From the NCBI GenBank assembly GCA_964633825.1, contig CAZWHE010000095.1, positions 1-15,774 on the forward strand: 15,774 nt of DNA, written 5' to 3'. Positions 1 through 7,064 of this stretch are shown here, piece by piece. Positions within the stretch are counted from its first letter, which is position 1; every line of letters begins with the position of its first letter. This DNA is from CAZWHE01 sp964633825 (lineage in GTDB: Bacteria; Planctomycetota; B15-G4; CAYZWU01). The notes below the pieces were generated by a model. It saw only the letters and a program-made list of their open reading frames with translations, had not been told where the DNA came from and did no database searches. A program made the position numbers and the translations under genes.

Positions 1-126
1 GAAGACGCCGGGCCGCAGCCCGAAGACGCCGAACAGACGTCCGAAGATGCCGGGCTGCAGCCCGAAGACGCCGGGCCGCAGCCCGAAGACGCCGAACAGA
101 CGTCCGAAGATGCCGGGCCGCAGCCC
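1..126 (+). repeat. 21-bp in-frame tandem repeat with 63-bp higher-order unit, inside tex
   Basis: Six consecutive 21-bp units begin at 1, 22, 43, 64, 85 and 106; a decayed seventh starts at 127 (GAAAACGCCGGGC). Each encodes a heptapeptide of the type EDAGPQP or EDAEQTS. Units 1-3 (1-63) and 4-6 (64-126) are the same apart from one base (T or C at positions 56 and 119), so the array evolved by duplicating a 63-bp block. It is cut by the window edge, so the copy number is unknown. All units are multiples of three, so copy changes keep tex in frame. The array lies just before the VAVGN strand of the YqgF-like domain, where a surface loop is expected. Confidence 0.95.
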
Positions 127-1332
127 GAAAACGCCGGGCAAATTCTGAAAAACCTTATTGAAAAACATACTCCCAAGTTCGTGGCTGTCGGGAACAGCAC
201 GGTTTCATCGGAAATAGCGATGGCGCTCCGGACGCTTCTCGCCACGATCGAGTCGGGTCCTGCGCCGGTGACGATTAATGAAGCCGGTGTCTCCGCTTAT
301 GCTTCTTCCGATGCGGCAAAGGAGGAATTGCCCAACCTCGATGTTGCCACACGCGCTGCTCTCTCCATGGCGCGGCGGATCCAGGACCCACTGGCCGAGC
401 TTGTCAAAATCGACCCGCGCTCCATCGGGGTCGGACAGTACCAGCACGACGTGAACCAGACTCTCCTCCGTGAAAAGCTCCACGAGACCGTTGTTTCCTG
501 TGTGAACAAGGTCGGCGTTGAAGTCAACAGCGCATCAAAGCAGCTCCTCTCCCATGTCTCGGGACTCAACCCGGCTCTGGCCGATGCGATCGTTGAACAC
601 CGGGATCACGGCGCTCCTTTCCTTTCGAGAGCGAGACTCATGGATGTGAAAGGGATCGGCGCCAAGACATTTGAACAGTGCGCGGGTTTCCTGCGTCTGC
701 GCGACAGCGAGATTCCGCTCGACAACACCTTCATCCATCCCGAGAGTTACTACATCGTGGAAAAGATCGCTCTCAATCTCGACAAAACCCTGGAAGAGCT
801 TCTGGCTGATCCTTCCCTTCTTGACGGGATCGATCTTGAAAGATATCTGGACGAAAAAGCCGGCCTTCCCACGGTGAGCGACATACTGTCCGAGCTGAGG
901 AATCCCGGCGTCGATCCCCGCGAGCCGTACCAATCGGTTCAATTTCGCGATGACGTGACCGGTGTGGAAGACCTCAAATCCGGCATGGAACTGGAGGGGC
1001 GCGTTTCCAATGTAACGCGCTTCGGCGCATTTATCGATGTGGGCGTGCACCACGACGGGCTCGTGCATGTTTCCGAGCTGAGCGACAAGTTCGTCAGAGA
1101 CCCCTCCGAGGTCGTCTGCGTGGGCCAGGTCGTCAAGGTGCGCGTTATCGGCGTGGAGATGGAGGATGGCCGCCCCCGCGTCTCTCTTTCCATGAAATCG
1201 AAGGAAAAGAAGAAAGGCCGCCGGCCTGCGAGCGGTAGATCCCGAAAGCCGCGGCCGAAGAAAAGGGTGGAGAAGCTCCGCACACTGGACGATCTTCTCA
1301 ATCGCTTCGGTGATCCGCACAAGAAGGATTAG
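1..1332 (+). CDS. tex: Tex-family RNA-binding transcription accessory protein (5' end outside the window)
   Basis: The reading frame is open from base 1, so the gene starts upstream; 443 residues are visible. Tex proteins bind RNA or DNA through a YqgF-like, helix-hairpin-helix and S1 architecture and act in the cytoplasm on transcription or RNA metabolism. Visible in order: an acidic heptad repeat (residues 1-42); the end of the YqgF-like domain with VAVGNSTVSSE (from residue 61; the family usually reads GNGTASRE); the family hallmark SIGVGQYQHDV (about 141-151); a helix-hairpin-helix segment with KGIGAKTFEQCAGFLRL (about 217-233); an S1 domain (about 326-399); and a Lys/Arg-rich tail. The GTG at 181 is internal to conserved sequence and is not a start. 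The TAG stop interlocks with the stop of the convergent prenyltransferase gene. Family assignment is very secure; only the repeat is atypical. Confidence 0.95.
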   Translation, partial: EDAGPQPEDAEQTSEDAGLQPEDAGPQPEDAEQTSEDAGPQPENAGQILKNLIEKHTPKFVAVGNSTVSSEIAMALRTLLATIESGPAPVTINEAGVSAYASSDAAKEELPNLDVATRAALSMARRIQDPLAELVKIDPRSIGVGQYQHDVNQTLLREKLHETVVSCVNKVGVEVNSASKQLLSHVSGLNPALADAIVEHRDHGAPFLSRARLMDVKGIGAKTFEQCAGFLRLRDSEIPLDNTFIHPESYYIVEKIALNLDKTLEELLADPSLLDGIDLERYLDEKAGLPTVSDILSELRNPGVDPREPYQSVQFRDDVTGVEDLKSGMELEGRVSNVTRFGAFIDVGVHHDGLVHVSELSDKFVRDPSEVVCVGQVVKVRVIGVEMEDGRPRVSLSMKSKEKKKGRRPASGRSRKPRPKKRVEKLRTLDDLLNRFGDPHKKD

Positions 1333-2204
1333 AGCGAGATCCACGTCGCCAGGGCCATGGCGAGGCTGATGACGCCGTTCGCGGTGAAAAAGGAAGCCCT
1401 CACTTTCGAGAGATCTCCCGGGCGGACGATGGCGTGCTGCACGACGAGGGAAACGAGCACGATCATCATTCCCGCCCAGTAGGCATAGCCGAGTTCGGCC
1501 AGCGCCCCGGTGAGACAAAAAAGCGCGAAAGAGAGAGCGTGGTAAGACGCGGACAGAACGAGGGCCGCCGTCACGCCCAACCGGGCCGGTATGGAGAAGA
1601 GCCCTTCGCGCTTGTCGTGATCCACGTCCTGGCAGGCGTAGATCAGATCGAAACCCGTCACCCAGAAACAGACTCCCAGCCCGAGGACGGCGGGGACGGC
1701 GCTCAACCCCAGGAACAGGGGCTCCGCTCTCAACGATCCCGTGACCGCGACCCATCCGGCAAGGGGCGTGGCTCCCAGGCAGATACCGAGCACGAGGTGG
1801 GAGAGCGTGGTGAACCGCTTCGTGTAAGAATAGAGAAAGAGCACGGCCAGCGCCGGGAAGGCCAGGATCAGGGCGAGGCGGTTGAGCATGGCCGCTGCAA
1901 AGAGAAAGAGGGCGGCCGAGATCGCGGTGAAGAGGATCACCTCTCCTTTCCGGAGCGCGCCCGTGACCAGGGCGCGGGCGCGTGTGCGGGGATTGGTCGC
2001 GTCGAACGGCGCGTCGACGAGCCGGTTGAAAGCCATGGCCGCCGACCGGGCGCCCACCATGGCGAGCAGGATCCACGCGCACGATGGGAGGGACGGCTCG
2101 TCGGGCGCCGCGCCCAGGAGCGCTCCCATGAAAGCGAAAGGGAGCGCAAAGACCGAGTGCTCGAACCGGATCATGTCGAGTATGAGCTTGAGCCGATGCA
2201 GCAT
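1329..2204 (-). CDS. mqnP: UbiA-family prenyltransferase of menaquinone synthesis (MqnP-like)
   Basis: Integral membrane aromatic prenyltransferase. By context it attaches the polyprenyl tail to the naphthoate intermediate of the futalosine pathway. With the start used here it has 291 residues, usual for UbiA, and many hydrophobic segments. The first Asp-rich motif is NRLVDAPFD (N60, D64, D68), followed by NPRTRARALVTG; the second is CQDVDHDKREGLFSIPARLG (D193, D197). Both bind the Mg-diphosphate of the donor. The ATG at 2204 was chosen because it lies 5 nt after the ubiX stop, the same gap as at the two preceding junctions, and gives the usual short N-terminus before IRFEHSVFALPFA. An ATG at 2234 would add ten residues and overlap ubiX; neither start has a clear Shine-Dalgarno. 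This is the last gene of the operon and its TAA overlaps the tex stop by 4 bp. The exact substrate is inferred from context. Confidence 0.9.
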   Translation of the reverse strand: MLHRLKLILDMIRFEHSVFALPFAFMGALLGAAPDEPSLPSCAWILLAMVGARSAAMAFNRLVDAPFDATNPRTRARALVTGALRKGEVILFTAISAALFLFAAAMLNRLALILAFPALAVLFLYSYTKRFTTLSHLVLGICLGATPLAGWVAVTGSLRAEPLFLGLSAVPAVLGLGVCFWVTGFDLIYACQDVDHDKREGLFSIPARLGVTAALVLSASYHALSFALFCLTGALAELGYAYWAGMMIVLVSLVVQHAIVRPGDLSKVRASFFTANGVISLAMALATWISL

Positions 2205-2209
2205 GGGAG

Positions 2210-2788
2210 CTACCGAGATTCGGGGTCCTTCCATCGCGTCGCGAGGTTGTTCTCGATGCCGAGCGAGTCCAGGATCCGCCCCGTCAACGAGTCGACGAGA
2301 TCATCGATTCCGCCCGGTTTTCCATAGAAAGCCGGCATGGCCGGCATGATGAGGGCGCCGGCATCGTGGGCCTTCAGCATGTTGTCGAGGTGGATGCGGT
2401 TGAGCGGCGTCTCCCGCGGAACCAGGATGAGCCGCCTCTTTTCCTTGAGCGTCACGTCGGCGGCCCGCTGGATCAGGTTGGCGGCCTGTCCCGTGGCCAC
2501 TGCGGTGAGAGTCTTCATCGAGCAGGGTGCGATGACCATTCCTTCTGTCCGGAAAGACCCGGACGCGATGGACGCTGCGATCTCTTCCTCGTGAAGAAGG
2601 ACCACGCCCGGCTTGAGCAGGTCCCGTGATGAAAGCCCCGTCTCCAGTTCGAGAACGGTCTCGCCCGCGCGGGAGACGACGAGAAGGACTTCCCGTCCTT
2701 CCGAGGAGAGGGCTTCCACGAGACGAACGCCGTAAGCGGAGCCCGAGGCGCCGGTCAGGGCAACGACGATTTTGCGGTTCATGTTCAT
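2210..2788 (-). CDS. ubiX: UbiX-family flavin prenyltransferase
   Basis: Makes prenylated FMN, the cofactor that UbiD-type decarboxylases need, from FMN and dimethylallyl phosphate. The 192 residues match the family length. Visible features: the N-terminal Rossmann strand IVVALTGASGSAYG with the FMN loop (7-20), APCSMKTLTAVATG (87-100) and VPRETPLN (123-130). The ATG at 2788 lies 5 nt after the ubiD stop; a second ATG at 2782 (MNRK) is an alternative only two codons shorter. The open frame continues upstream inside ubiD, but that part is not coding. Placement directly after a ubiD-type gene indicates a dedicated cofactor-and-enzyme pair for decarboxylating the prenylated naphthoate (sometimes called MqnM). 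Confidence 0.95.
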   Translation of the reverse strand: MNMNRKIVVALTGASGSAYGVRLVEALSSEGREVLLVVSRAGETVLELETGLSSRDLLKPGVVLLHEEEIAASIASGSFRTEGMVIAPCSMKTLTAVATGQAANLIQRAADVTLKEKRRLILVPRETPLNRIHLDNMLKAHDAGALIMPAMPAFYGKPGGIDDLVDSLTGRILDSLGIENNLATRWKDPESR

Positions 2789-2793
2789 GATCT

Positions 2794-4242
2794 TCAATCC
2801 AGGCCGAGCCTGCTCCAGAGGGCGTCCACCTTCTCCTTGACGGCGGACTCCATTTCGATCACATCGGGCCAGGGGCGTGTGAATCCCTCTTCGGGCCACT
2901 TGCGCGTGGCGTCGATCCCCATCTTGGAGCCATACCGCGGCATGGGCGCGGCGTGGTCGAGGGCGTCCACGGGGCCGTCCACGAAGAGGGTGTCCCTCCT
3001 CGGATCGATGTTGTTTCCCAGGCGCCAGAGCACCTCGGCCCTGTCCTGGACGTTCACGTCGCTGTCGAAGACAACGATGACCTTGAAAAACATCATCTGC
3101 CCCAGCCCCCAGAGGGCGTGCATCACCTTCCGGGCGTGCCCGGCGTAGCGCTTGTCGATCGAGACGAAAGCGAGGTTGTGAAAAACCCCCTCGATGGGGA
3201 GGTTGATGTCGACGATCTCGGGGAGGGTTTTCCTGATGAGGGGGAGGAAGATCCGCTCCGTGGCCTTGGCCATGTAGCAATCCTCCATGGGCGGCCGGCC
3301 CACGATGGTGGCGGGGTAGACGGGGTCCTTCCGCATGGTCATACATTCCACGTGAAAGACGGGGTATTCGTCTTCGAGGCTGTAGTACCCCGTGTGGTCT
3401 CCAAAGGGCCCTTCCATGCGCCGCTCACCCGGGTCGACATAGCCCTCGAGCACGATCTGGCTCTGCGCGGGCACCTCGAACGGCACGGAAATGCCCTTGA
3501 CCATGTCGACGGGCCTCCGCCTGAGGAATCCGGCGAAGAGCAGCTCGTCCACACCCTCGGGCAGGGGCGCCGTGGCCGCGAAGGTCGTGATTGGATCGGG
3601 CCCGAGGGCCGCGGCCGCCGGGAGGCGCCGTCCCAATCGCTCGGCCGCGCTGTAGTGGTTCGCCCCGTCCTTGTGGGCGTGCCAGTGCATGCCCGTCGTC
3701 TTTTTGTCGAAGACCTGCATTCGGTACATGCCCACGTTTCGCGCGCCTGTTTCGGGGTGATGGGTGATGACCACGGGCAGCGTGATGAAGGGACCGCCGT
3801 CTCCGGGCCAGCACTTGAGAACGGGGAGGCGGCCCAGGTCGACCTCATCCCCCCTGAGAACGATCTCCCGGCAGGGCGCCGATCCCACAGTTTTCGGGAA
3901 GATGTCGGCCAGGCGCTTCACCTTCGGGATGAGCTTGAGCTTTTGGATGAGGCCTTTCGGCATCTCGGCTTCGATGAAGTCGACGATCTCCTGGCCCGCG
4001 CCGTCGAGGCTGTCGACGCCCAGAACCCGGCACATCCTCTTTTCCGATCCGAAGGCGTTCATGAGGACGGGCATTTGGAAACCGGTAGCGTTTTCGAAGA
4101 GGAGGGCCGGGCCCCCGGCCTTGCACACGCGGTCGGCCACCTCCGTGATTTCGAGGTCCGGGCTGAGGGGCTCGCTGATGCGGACCAGCTCCCCCTCCCG
4201 CTCCAGAGCCTCGATCCAACCGTTCAGGTTATCGTGCGCCAT
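2794..4242 (-). CDS. ubiD: UbiD-family prenyl-FMN-dependent decarboxylase of menaquinone synthesis
   Basis: A 482-residue UbiD-type decarboxylase that by context removes the carboxyl group of the prenylated dihydroxynaphthoate (MqnL role). Visible: the ligand region GARNVGMYRMQ (167-176) with the Asn and Arg used for prenyl-FMN and metal binding, then EGPFGDHTGYYS (277-288), which carries the Glu/Asp catalytic pair, then PPMEDCYMAKATER (317-330). The ATG at 4242 is 5 nt after the methyltransferase stop and has AGGA about 8 nt upstream. The open frame extends to 4881 upstream, but that part overlaps the methyltransferase in another frame. UbiX, the cofactor supplier, follows 5 nt downstream. 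A ubiquinone role is less likely than a menaquinone one because the operon carries mqn genes. Confidence 0.93.
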   Translation of the reverse strand: MAHDNLNGWIEALEREGELVRISEPLSPDLEITEVADRVCKAGGPALLFENATGFQMPVLMNAFGSEKRMCRVLGVDSLDGAGQEIVDFIEAEMPKGLIQKLKLIPKVKRLADIFPKTVGSAPCREIVLRGDEVDLGRLPVLKCWPGDGGPFITLPVVITHHPETGARNVGMYRMQVFDKKTTGMHWHAHKDGANHYSAAERLGRRLPAAAALGPDPITTFAATAPLPEGVDELLFAGFLRRRPVDMVKGISVPFEVPAQSQIVLEGYVDPGERRMEGPFGDHTGYYSLEDEYPVFHVECMTMRKDPVYPATIVGRPPMEDCYMAKATERIFLPLIRKTLPEIVDINLPIEGVFHNLAFVSIDKRYAGHARKVMHALWGLGQMMFFKVIVVFDSDVNVQDRAEVLWRLGNNIDPRRDTLFVDGPVDALDHAAPMPRYGSKMGIDATRKWPEEGFTRPWPDVIEMESAVKEKVDALWSRLGLD

Positions 4243-4247
4243 GACCG

Positions 4248-4955
4248 TTATCCTGCCTTGGGTTTGTGAGCGCTGTAAATACCGACCGTTCCCAGCGTCA
4301 GCCGCTCGACGGCGGCACCCCGGAAACCGGCTTTTTCGAGCAGGCCGAGGAGCGTCTCGGGCGGCATGAAGCTCTCGATCGATGTGGAAAGGTATCTGTA
4401 GGCTTTCCACGAACCGGCCAGGACGGAGCCGAAGAGGGGCATGATCCTGCCGAGATAGAATCCATAAATGGGACGGAAAAGGGCATGATCGGGCCGCGTG
4501 AACTCGAGGATCACGAGCCGCCCGCTTGGCTTGAGAACGCGGTGGATTTCGGCCAGCCCCTTCGCCGGATCGGTCAGGTTCCGGATCCCGTATGTCATGA
4601 TCGCCCCGTCGAAGACGCCGTCTCGCAAGGGAAGGTTCTCCCCGGTTCCGCAGACCGGCTCGATTTGTCGAAGAACGCCGTTCCGGGAGCGGCGGATTCC
4701 CGCGCACAGCATTTCGCGGCAGAAGTCCACGGCAATGACGCGGACGCCGGCCGCGGCGCGGGCCGCGTCGGCCGACACGGTCATCGTGCCGGCGCAGAGG
4801 TCGAGAAGGCGCGTCTCTTTTTTCAGCTCGAGGGCCGCCACGGCCGCCTGCCGCCAGCGGCGTTCGATTCCGAAGCTGCAAAGGGAATTCACCAGGTCGT
4901 AGCGGCGCGCGATACGGGCGAAGTATTCCCGGACATGCTTCCTGTCGTCAGGCAT
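4248..4955 (-). CDS. menG: UbiE/MenG-type demethylmenaquinone methyltransferase
   Basis: A class I SAM-dependent C-methyltransferase for the last step of menaquinone synthesis, 235 residues, the usual length. Diagnostic signatures: VREYFARIARRYDLVNSL at the N-terminus (8-25) and TYGIRNLTDPAKGLAEIHRV (121-140), followed by LKPSGRLVILEFTRP. SAM motif I reads LLDLCAGTMTVSADAA (51-66), with Met58 where most relatives have Gly (GTG), a noticeable deviation. The start ATG overlaps the end of mqnA by 8 bp (ATGCCTGA), with AGGGAG about 12 nt upstream, so translation is probably coupled. Its operon position between mqnA and the ubiD/ubiX/ubiA genes supports menaquinone rather than ubiquinone as product. 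Confidence 0.93.
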   Translation of the reverse strand: MPDDRKHVREYFARIARRYDLVNSLCSFGIERRWRQAAVAALELKKETRLLDLCAGTMTVSADAARAAAGVRVIAVDFCREMLCAGIRRSRNGVLRQIEPVCGTGENLPLRDGVFDGAIMTYGIRNLTDPAKGLAEIHRVLKPSGRLVILEFTRPDHALFRPIYGFYLGRIMPLFGSVLAGSWKAYRYLSTSIESFMPPETLLGLLEKAGFRGAAVERLTLGTVGIYSAHKPKAG

Positions 4956-5799
4956 GGCAGACGCGCGCTCCCTTTTTCTCGAGGAAGCGGAGCGGAATGT
5001 CCGGGGAAACGTCGCCTCTCTCTGCGAGCATGGAAAAGAAGCGCGTCAGCCCGGCGACCTGTTCGCGGCCGAGAGCGTAGTCGATGTGGTCGAGATACTT
5101 TCGACATGTCCCTTCGGAAACGCCCGAGCGCGCCGCCGCGAAGCGCGCCGAGCCGTCCAGGCTGTCCAGTCCGAGCTCGAGGCTTTTCAGCGTTGCCTTG
5201 TGAAACCATTCCGTCTCCCCGGGGTGTTCCCGGGCGAAGTCGCCGCGCACGGCCCAGAGGCCGAAAACAAAGGGGAGCCCCGTTGTTTCCGTCCAGTACT
5301 CGCCCAGGTCGAGAACGTGGGAGAACCGTTCCGCCAGGTTCAGGCGAAAGGCGTCGTCTCCGATCACGAGAAGGCCGTCGAGCCCGTCGAGGGTTTTCGC
5401 GTCGATCCCGTCCATGGCCACGTCCCTGTAATCGGGCTTCCGGCCGTGGATCTCTTCCATGATGATCCGGGTGAGGGCTCTTGACGTGGCCGACCTGTTT
5501 GTCAGCCCCAGAACACCCGAGAACTCCGGCAGGGGGGCGTTCGAATAGACGAGGACGGAACGAACCGGTCCCGTGCTGCTGATCGACAGCCCGGGCAGGA
5601 TCATGAGCTCGTCGAAGGAGAAGGCGTACTCGACGGACGAGATCGACGCGATCTGGAGGCGCCTCCTCCTGAGGAGAAGGTTGAGCTCCGCCGGTGTTCC
5701 TCTGATCATCTTTCCGGGGCAGTCGACCCATCCCTTGTCGATGCCGTAGTAAACGGGTGCCGTGTTGATGAAGTCGATCCGTCCCGTGTTGAATTTCAT
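4948..5799 (-). CDS. mqnA: MqnA, chorismate dehydratase of the futalosine pathway
   Basis: Converts chorismate to 3-[(1-carboxyvinyl)oxy]benzoate, the entry step of futalosine-dependent menaquinone synthesis; cytoplasmic, periplasmic-binding-protein-like fold. The 283 residues match the family. Motifs: the N-terminal strand RIDFINTAPVYYGI (7-20, normally YLNTxPV), GTPAELNLLL (34-43), and SISSVEYAF (52-60), where the family has SSxEY. MqnD belongs to the same superfamily, but the NTAPV and SSVEY motifs place this protein with MqnA. The ATG overlaps the stop of the upstream amidohydrolase by 4 bp (ATGA), a classic coupled junction; the downstream methyltransferase overlaps its end by 8 bp. Confidence 0.94.
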   Translation of the reverse strand: MKFNTGRIDFINTAPVYYGIDKGWVDCPGKMIRGTPAELNLLLRRRRLQIASISSVEYAFSFDELMILPGLSISSTGPVRSVLVYSNAPLPEFSGVLGLTNRSATSRALTRIIMEEIHGRKPDYRDVAMDGIDAKTLDGLDGLLVIGDDAFRLNLAERFSHVLDLGEYWTETTGLPFVFGLWAVRGDFAREHPGETEWFHKATLKSLELGLDSLDGSARFAAARSGVSEGTCRKYLDHIDYALGREQVAGLTRFFSMLAERGDVSPDIPLRFLEKKGARVCHA

Positions 5800-7064
5800 T
5801 CACTCTCTCCAAAATCACCGTCGAGCCGTGTGACCCGCCCCCGGGCTCCGGCCCGGATCGCATCCGCCGCGGCTCTCCGCCCGGCCGCGGGATCGCGTGT
5901 TTTCTCATCGCAGCGTTCGCCGCCGCGGCGTTCCGTGTCAAAGGCCGTGTGAACCAGCGCGGGACTCTCGCCCTTCTCGATCCTTCCGAAAGAACGGGGG
6001 AGATCGAGCGCTTCGGTGCCGTGGAGCGTGGCCATGGGGAGGATCATATCCGCGTCGAAACCGTGCTCCAAGAGGATTTCCATCTCGCGGAAGAGATTGA
6101 GGGACTCGGCCGAAGCGGGGCTGTCCGTGCCGAGGGCGGGCCGGAGCCCGGTGTCGAGCATGGCCGAAACGCGGGGGAGCTTTCCCGTGAGATGGATGTT
6201 GCTCGAGGGGCAGATGCAGGCGCGCACGCCGCGCCGGGCGAGGAGGGCGATCTCTTTCTCGTCGGCCTGAACGAGGTGGACGGCGATAAGCCGGCTGTCG
6301 AGGCAGCCCATGCTGTCCAGCCAGGAGATGGGGCGCACCCCCGGGCCCGGGATCAATTCTTTCGGGATCCGTGTGGCCAGGAGGTCGAAGAGCGGGCCGC
6401 GGCCCTCGAGGAAGAGCTCTGTTTCGTCCTCTGATTCGGCCAGGTGGAGCGTCCAGGGAACATCCCGCTCGGCGGCAAGCCGCGCCGTCGCGCGGAGGAG
6501 ATCCGGCCCGGCCGTGTACGGGGCGTGGCAGGTGGGAACAACGACGGGGAAATGAGGATGGCCGGTTTTTTCCTCTTTCCATTCTCTCTCCGCTTCTTCG
6601 ATGAGCGCCGGATCGTGGCCGATGAGCTCGCGAAAAACGAGAGCCCCCAATCCCGCCCGCGCCAGCTCGGCCGCGGCGAGCATGTCCTTCGAGAGATCGG
6701 CGACAAAAACGGTTCCCCTTCTTTTCAGCGTCTCGACGGCGAGGCGGATGCCGCGCCGGATCCGGTCCGTGGAAAAGCTCTCTTTCGCCTCGATACAGCG
6801 CCCGAGCCAGGCCGCGAACCCGTCTTCGGCCGGGAGCCTTTTTGACGAAGCGAGCCAGAGGTGGGCGTGGGCGTTGACGAGGCCGGGCATGACGGCCCCC
6901 GGGGGGAGGCCGGTCACAGGGAGATGGGGATGGCGGTCAATGATGTTTTTTGCGGGGCCGATATCGAGGACGGTCCCGTCTTCGACCAGGAGAGCGCCGC
7001 CGGCAACGGCCGGGGAGGTGACCGGAAAGATCCAGTCGGCGGTCACGATCCTTTTCAATCCCAC
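5796..7064 (-). CDS. mqnX: Amidohydrolase, probable aminodeoxyfutalosine deaminase (MqnX-like)
   Basis: A metal-dependent amidohydrolase of the cytosine deaminase/chlorohydrolase type, 422 residues. Metal and catalytic motifs are complete: NAHAHL (H66, H68), TLHLAES (H207, E210), AVHLVQ (H263) and GTDSPAS (D314). Its place between mqnA and a nucleoside-cleaving enzyme indicates that it deaminates aminodeoxyfutalosine to futalosine. The start is the GTG at 7064: GGAGG stands at 7074-7070 with a 5-nt spacer, and the protein then begins directly with the family-like strand GLKRIVTADWIFP. A longer frame to an ATG at 7133 would bury the start 79 bp inside the upstream gene and add an Arg/Pro-rich tail unlike the family. 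The true start overlaps the upstream gene by 10 bp. The last 45 residues are Arg/Ala-rich and look unconserved. S-adenosylhomocysteine or thioadenosine deamination remains an alternative. Confidence 0.87.
   Translation of the reverse strand: MGLKRIVTADWIFPVTSPAVAGGALLVEDGTVLDIGPAKNIIDRHPHLPVTGLPPGAVMPGLVNAHAHLWLASSKRLPAEDGFAAWLGRCIEAKESFSTDRIRRGIRLAVETLKRRGTVFVADLSKDMLAAAELARAGLGALVFRELIGHDPALIEEAEREWKEEKTGHPHFPVVVPTCHAPYTAGPDLLRATARLAAERDVPWTLHLAESEDETELFLEGRGPLFDLLATRIPKELIPGPGVRPISWLDSMGCLDSRLIAVHLVQADEKEIALLARRGVRACICPSSNIHLTGKLPRVSAMLDTGLRPALGTDSPASAESLNLFREMEILLEHGFDADMILPMATLHGTEALDLPRSFGRIEKGESPALVHTAFDTERRGGERCDEKTRDPAAGRRAAADAIRAGARGRVTRLDGDFGESE

Noticed and set aside
181..1332. 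GTG at 181 as the tex start
   Set aside because: The frame is open to base 1 and the residues around 181 (VAVGNST) are an internal conserved strand of the Tex YqgF-like domain.
535..2082. Minus-strand open frame (515 codons) spanning tex and the prenyltransferase
   Set aside because: It overlaps two real genes in other frames and its translation is Arg/Pro-rich without domains.
2953..4269. Plus-strand open frame (438 codons) opposite ubiD
   Set aside because: Antisense shadow of a strongly conserved decarboxylase with no recognisable domain.
2794..4881. Long 695-codon version of the UbiD protein
   Set aside because: Residues upstream of the ATG at 4242 are encoded within the UbiE/MenG gene in another frame and are not UbiD-like; the shorter form matches family length and has an AGGA site.
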